64,000 bases of DNA, taken from NCBI RefSeq assembly GCF_036884845.1, contig NZ_CP145732.1, positions 2,852,001 through 2,916,000 on the forward strand, in the 5' to 3' direction. Under the pieces are notes generated by a model. It had not been told where the DNA came from. It worked only from the letters and a program-made list of their open reading frames with translations, and made no database searches. This stretch comes from Pseudomonas sp. MAG733B (GTDB lineage: Bacteria > Pseudomonadota > Gammaproteobacteria > Pseudomonadales > Pseudomonadaceae). This document shows, piece after piece, positions 62,578-64,000 of this stretch (positions are counted from its first letter, which is position 1; each line of letters opens with the position of its first letter). Made by a program: the position numbers and the translations under genes.

Positions 62578-62709
62578 TGTGGCGAGGGAGCTTGCTCCCG
62601 CTGGGTTGCGCAGCAACCCCAAATCCCGTGAGTATCTATCTCTTGATTCCACTTCAACCGGGTTTGCGACGGCTTCGCCGCCGAGCGGGAGCAAGCTCCC
62701 TCGCCACAA
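62578..62709. repeat. REPIN (GGCGAGGGAGC type)
   Basis: GTGGCGAGGGAGCTTGCTCC and GGAGCAAGCTCCCTCGCCAC enclose about 90 bases. It matches the element at 45239 and follows the DUF6124 gene. Confidence 0.85.
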
Positions 62710-62817
62710 CAATAACCGCGCCCCTGCGCAAAAAATGACTATCAGTTCTGCTAGTACCCAGCTCTCAATCCAGCGCCGATACTCGAGTTTTCAGACCCTG
62801 AAAGCTCGGAGGCGCCA

Positions 62818-63909
62818 ATGTCTACCCCTCACATCCATCTGCTCTGCCGCAATCTATACGACCCACTGGATCGTCTGATCGGCCAAACTCACCCGGACAT
62901 AGCCGCGCATCAGCGCTTCTACTGCAACAGCCGCCTAACCACCGAAATCCAAGGAGCGTTGCACTATTCCTTCGTTCAGCACGAAGACCATTTGCTGGCG
63001 CAAAAGCATTACCTGGATAACAAACACGACACCACGTTGTTGGCTACTGACCTGCAACGCTCGGTCCTGCAAGCATTGGAAGCCGGTCACCAACGGCGAC
63101 CCATTGCCTACACCACATATGGGCATCGCATTGCCGAAAGCGGCTTATCCAGTTTGTTGGGGTTCAACGGCGAACGACCTGACCCCGTGACAGGGCATTA
63201 TCTATTGGGGAATGGCTATCGTGCGTTCAACCCGGTGTTGTTGCGGTTTAACAGTCCGGACAGTCTGAGTCCATTTGGCAAGGGTGGGTTGAATTCGTAT
63301 GCGTATTGTTTAGGCGATCCGATCAATTTGACTGACTCAGACGGACATTCTGTAATTCCGGTAGCGATTGCCGGAACGCGCTGGCGACGATTCGTACCAG
63401 CACAAGTGGCGGCAAGGGTAGAAAGGAAATTAATAGATGAGACGAGGACAATTCAACTGGCTTATCCTGCTGATAGGAGGGTTTCATTAAAGCCTGGGGT
63501 AACTGTAGAACAAGCCATCGAAGCACGTCGTCAAACTGACCGGCTCAATTTTTTAGGAAAAAATGACCGGTTGTATAACGAAAAATTTCTAAACGATTAT
63601 TCTATAATAAAGCGGGAGAGTGCACTTCTGGAGAGAAATGTTGGCATACCTGCCAGCCAGAATGAACAACTTAAACTGATGAACTATATAAAAGCTGGTC
63701 GAATGAAAAAAGGCGAAGTGTATTCCTCTGAAAGATTAATTGAAGCGGCAGAAAATGGAAATTTTGATCCTGAAGTAAGGCTTAATGATCGTCCAAGTCA
63801 AACAGAGGCTATAATCTATTATCGTAATCTTCAGGGTGCACGTAACCCTAGTGCTTTCCGATATATGCAGGAGGCGAGGCGAATTAGAGAGCAGTTTTTT
63901 ATTTTGTAG
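62818..63909 (+). CDS. Orphan Rhs-core protein with a unique C-terminal region
   Basis: The 363-residue protein holds a short Rhs/YD-type N-terminal part and the Rhs-associated core (about residues 110-170). The core contains LLGFNGERPDPVTGHYLLGNGYRAFNP and FGKGGLNSYAYCLGDPINLTDSDGH, in two conserved parts. The remaining 190 residues are Lys/Glu-rich, AT-richer in DNA and match nothing I recognise. In polymorphic toxins this is the toxin-tip position. There is no secretion domain, no long shell and no immunity gene before the terminator, so it may be a spare tip cassette. CGGAGG precedes the ATG. Confidence 0.8.
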   Translation: MSTPHIHLLCRNLYDPLDRLIGQTHPDIAAHQRFYCNSRLTTEIQGALHYSFVQHEDHLLAQKHYLDNKHDTTLLATDLQRSVLQALEAGHQRRPIAYTTYGHRIAESGLSSLLGFNGERPDPVTGHYLLGNGYRAFNPVLLRFNSPDSLSPFGKGGLNSYAYCLGDPINLTDSDGHSVIPVAIAGTRWRRFVPAQVAARVERKLIDETRTIQLAYPADRRVSLKPGVTVEQAIEARRQTDRLNFLGKNDRLYNEKFLNDYSIIKRESALLERNVGIPASQNEQLKLMNYIKAGRMKKGEVYSSERLIEAAENGNFDPEVRLNDRPSQTEAIIYYRNLQGARNPSAFRYMQEARRIREQFFIL

Positions 63910-63969
63910 ATGATCAAAACTGTTCCAGTAGAGAGTTTTAACAGCTATACCATTTATCTTCAAAAAAAA

Positions 63970-63999
63970 CCGCGGCCCCCTTCAAGGGCCGCGGTTTTT
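63970..63999. terminator. Strong bidirectional terminator
   Basis: CCGCGGCCC (63970-63978) pairs with GGGCCGCGG (63986-63994). A run of A precedes it and five T follow, so it can stop transcription from both sides. It closes the Rhs-core gene. Confidence 0.9.
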
Positions 64000-64000
64000 C

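Overview
The window looks like chromosome of a Pseudomonas of the P. fluorescens/P. putida kind. The coding is dense, GC-rich and full of ATGA start/stop overlaps. Many intergenic gaps hold REP/REPIN pairs of the forms GTAGGAGCGAGCCTGCTCGCGA, GATCGCAGCCTGCGGCAGCTCC and GGCGAGGGAGCTTGCTCCCG. Two Pseudomonas-type DUF6124 genes are present, and the regulator and metabolic families fit the same genus. No rRNA, tRNA, CRISPR array, insertion sequence or phage module was seen.

Layout. 1-3.4 kb: an AT-richer end with two convergent polytopic membrane proteins of O-antigen ligase/polymerase type. 3.7-9.3 kb: a small lipoprotein, a VOC protein, TetR, a 3-hydroxyacyl-CoA dehydrogenase, an AraC regulator overlapping an ABC exporter, and (9.3-10.2 kb) an alpha/beta hydrolase. 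10.4-15.4 kb: a 2-deoxyribose catabolic cluster (sugar kinase, FucP-type permease, mutarotase-like protein, DeoR-family repressor, deoC) with matching 16-bp operators at both ends. 15.4-20.8 kb: quinone oxidoreductase, MFS/LysR divergent pair, pirin, GlxA-type regulator. 20.9-30.0 kb: two convergent paralogous winged-helix/ATPase regulators, then a WrbA-like flavoprotein, a chloroperoxidase-like hydrolase and a catalase, closed by AraC and LysR genes. A 20-bp motif occurs in inverted orientation at both ends of this cluster.

30-62.6 kb is the most unusual part. Two direct repeats of about 1.3-1.5 kb, each made of a structured repeat, REPs, a long structured leader and a DUF6124 gene, bracket about 30 kb. 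Inside are an ABM/amidohydrolase/YcaC metabolic set and what appears to be one secretion and metal-oxidation system. It contains gspG and gspF, a glycine-rich repeat protein and a lytic transglycosylase. A giant MofA/McoA-type multicopper oxidase follows, with a beta-propeller protein, two SCO proteins, a cytochrome c/periplasmic-binding fusion and a PpiC isomerase. Last is a 9.6-kb operon of a stand-alone receiver, gspE, PilM/N/O/P-like genes, a lipoprotein secretin, three pseudopilins and csgE-csgF-csgG. Good sigma-54 promoter matches precede the transglycosylase, the oxidase and the receiver. Matching CCCC-N6-GGGG palindromes lie upstream of the last two. I infer one regulon that makes and exports a Mn(II)-oxidase-like enzyme and perhaps a fibre or matrix protein. 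Use of the CsgG pore inside a type II-like operon without csgA/csgB is the strongest candidate for something undescribed.

The right end carries a hexanucleotide microsatellite, a 4-unit REP array, the second DUF6124 unit, an orphan Rhs-core protein with an AT-rich unique C-terminus, and a strong bidirectional terminator.
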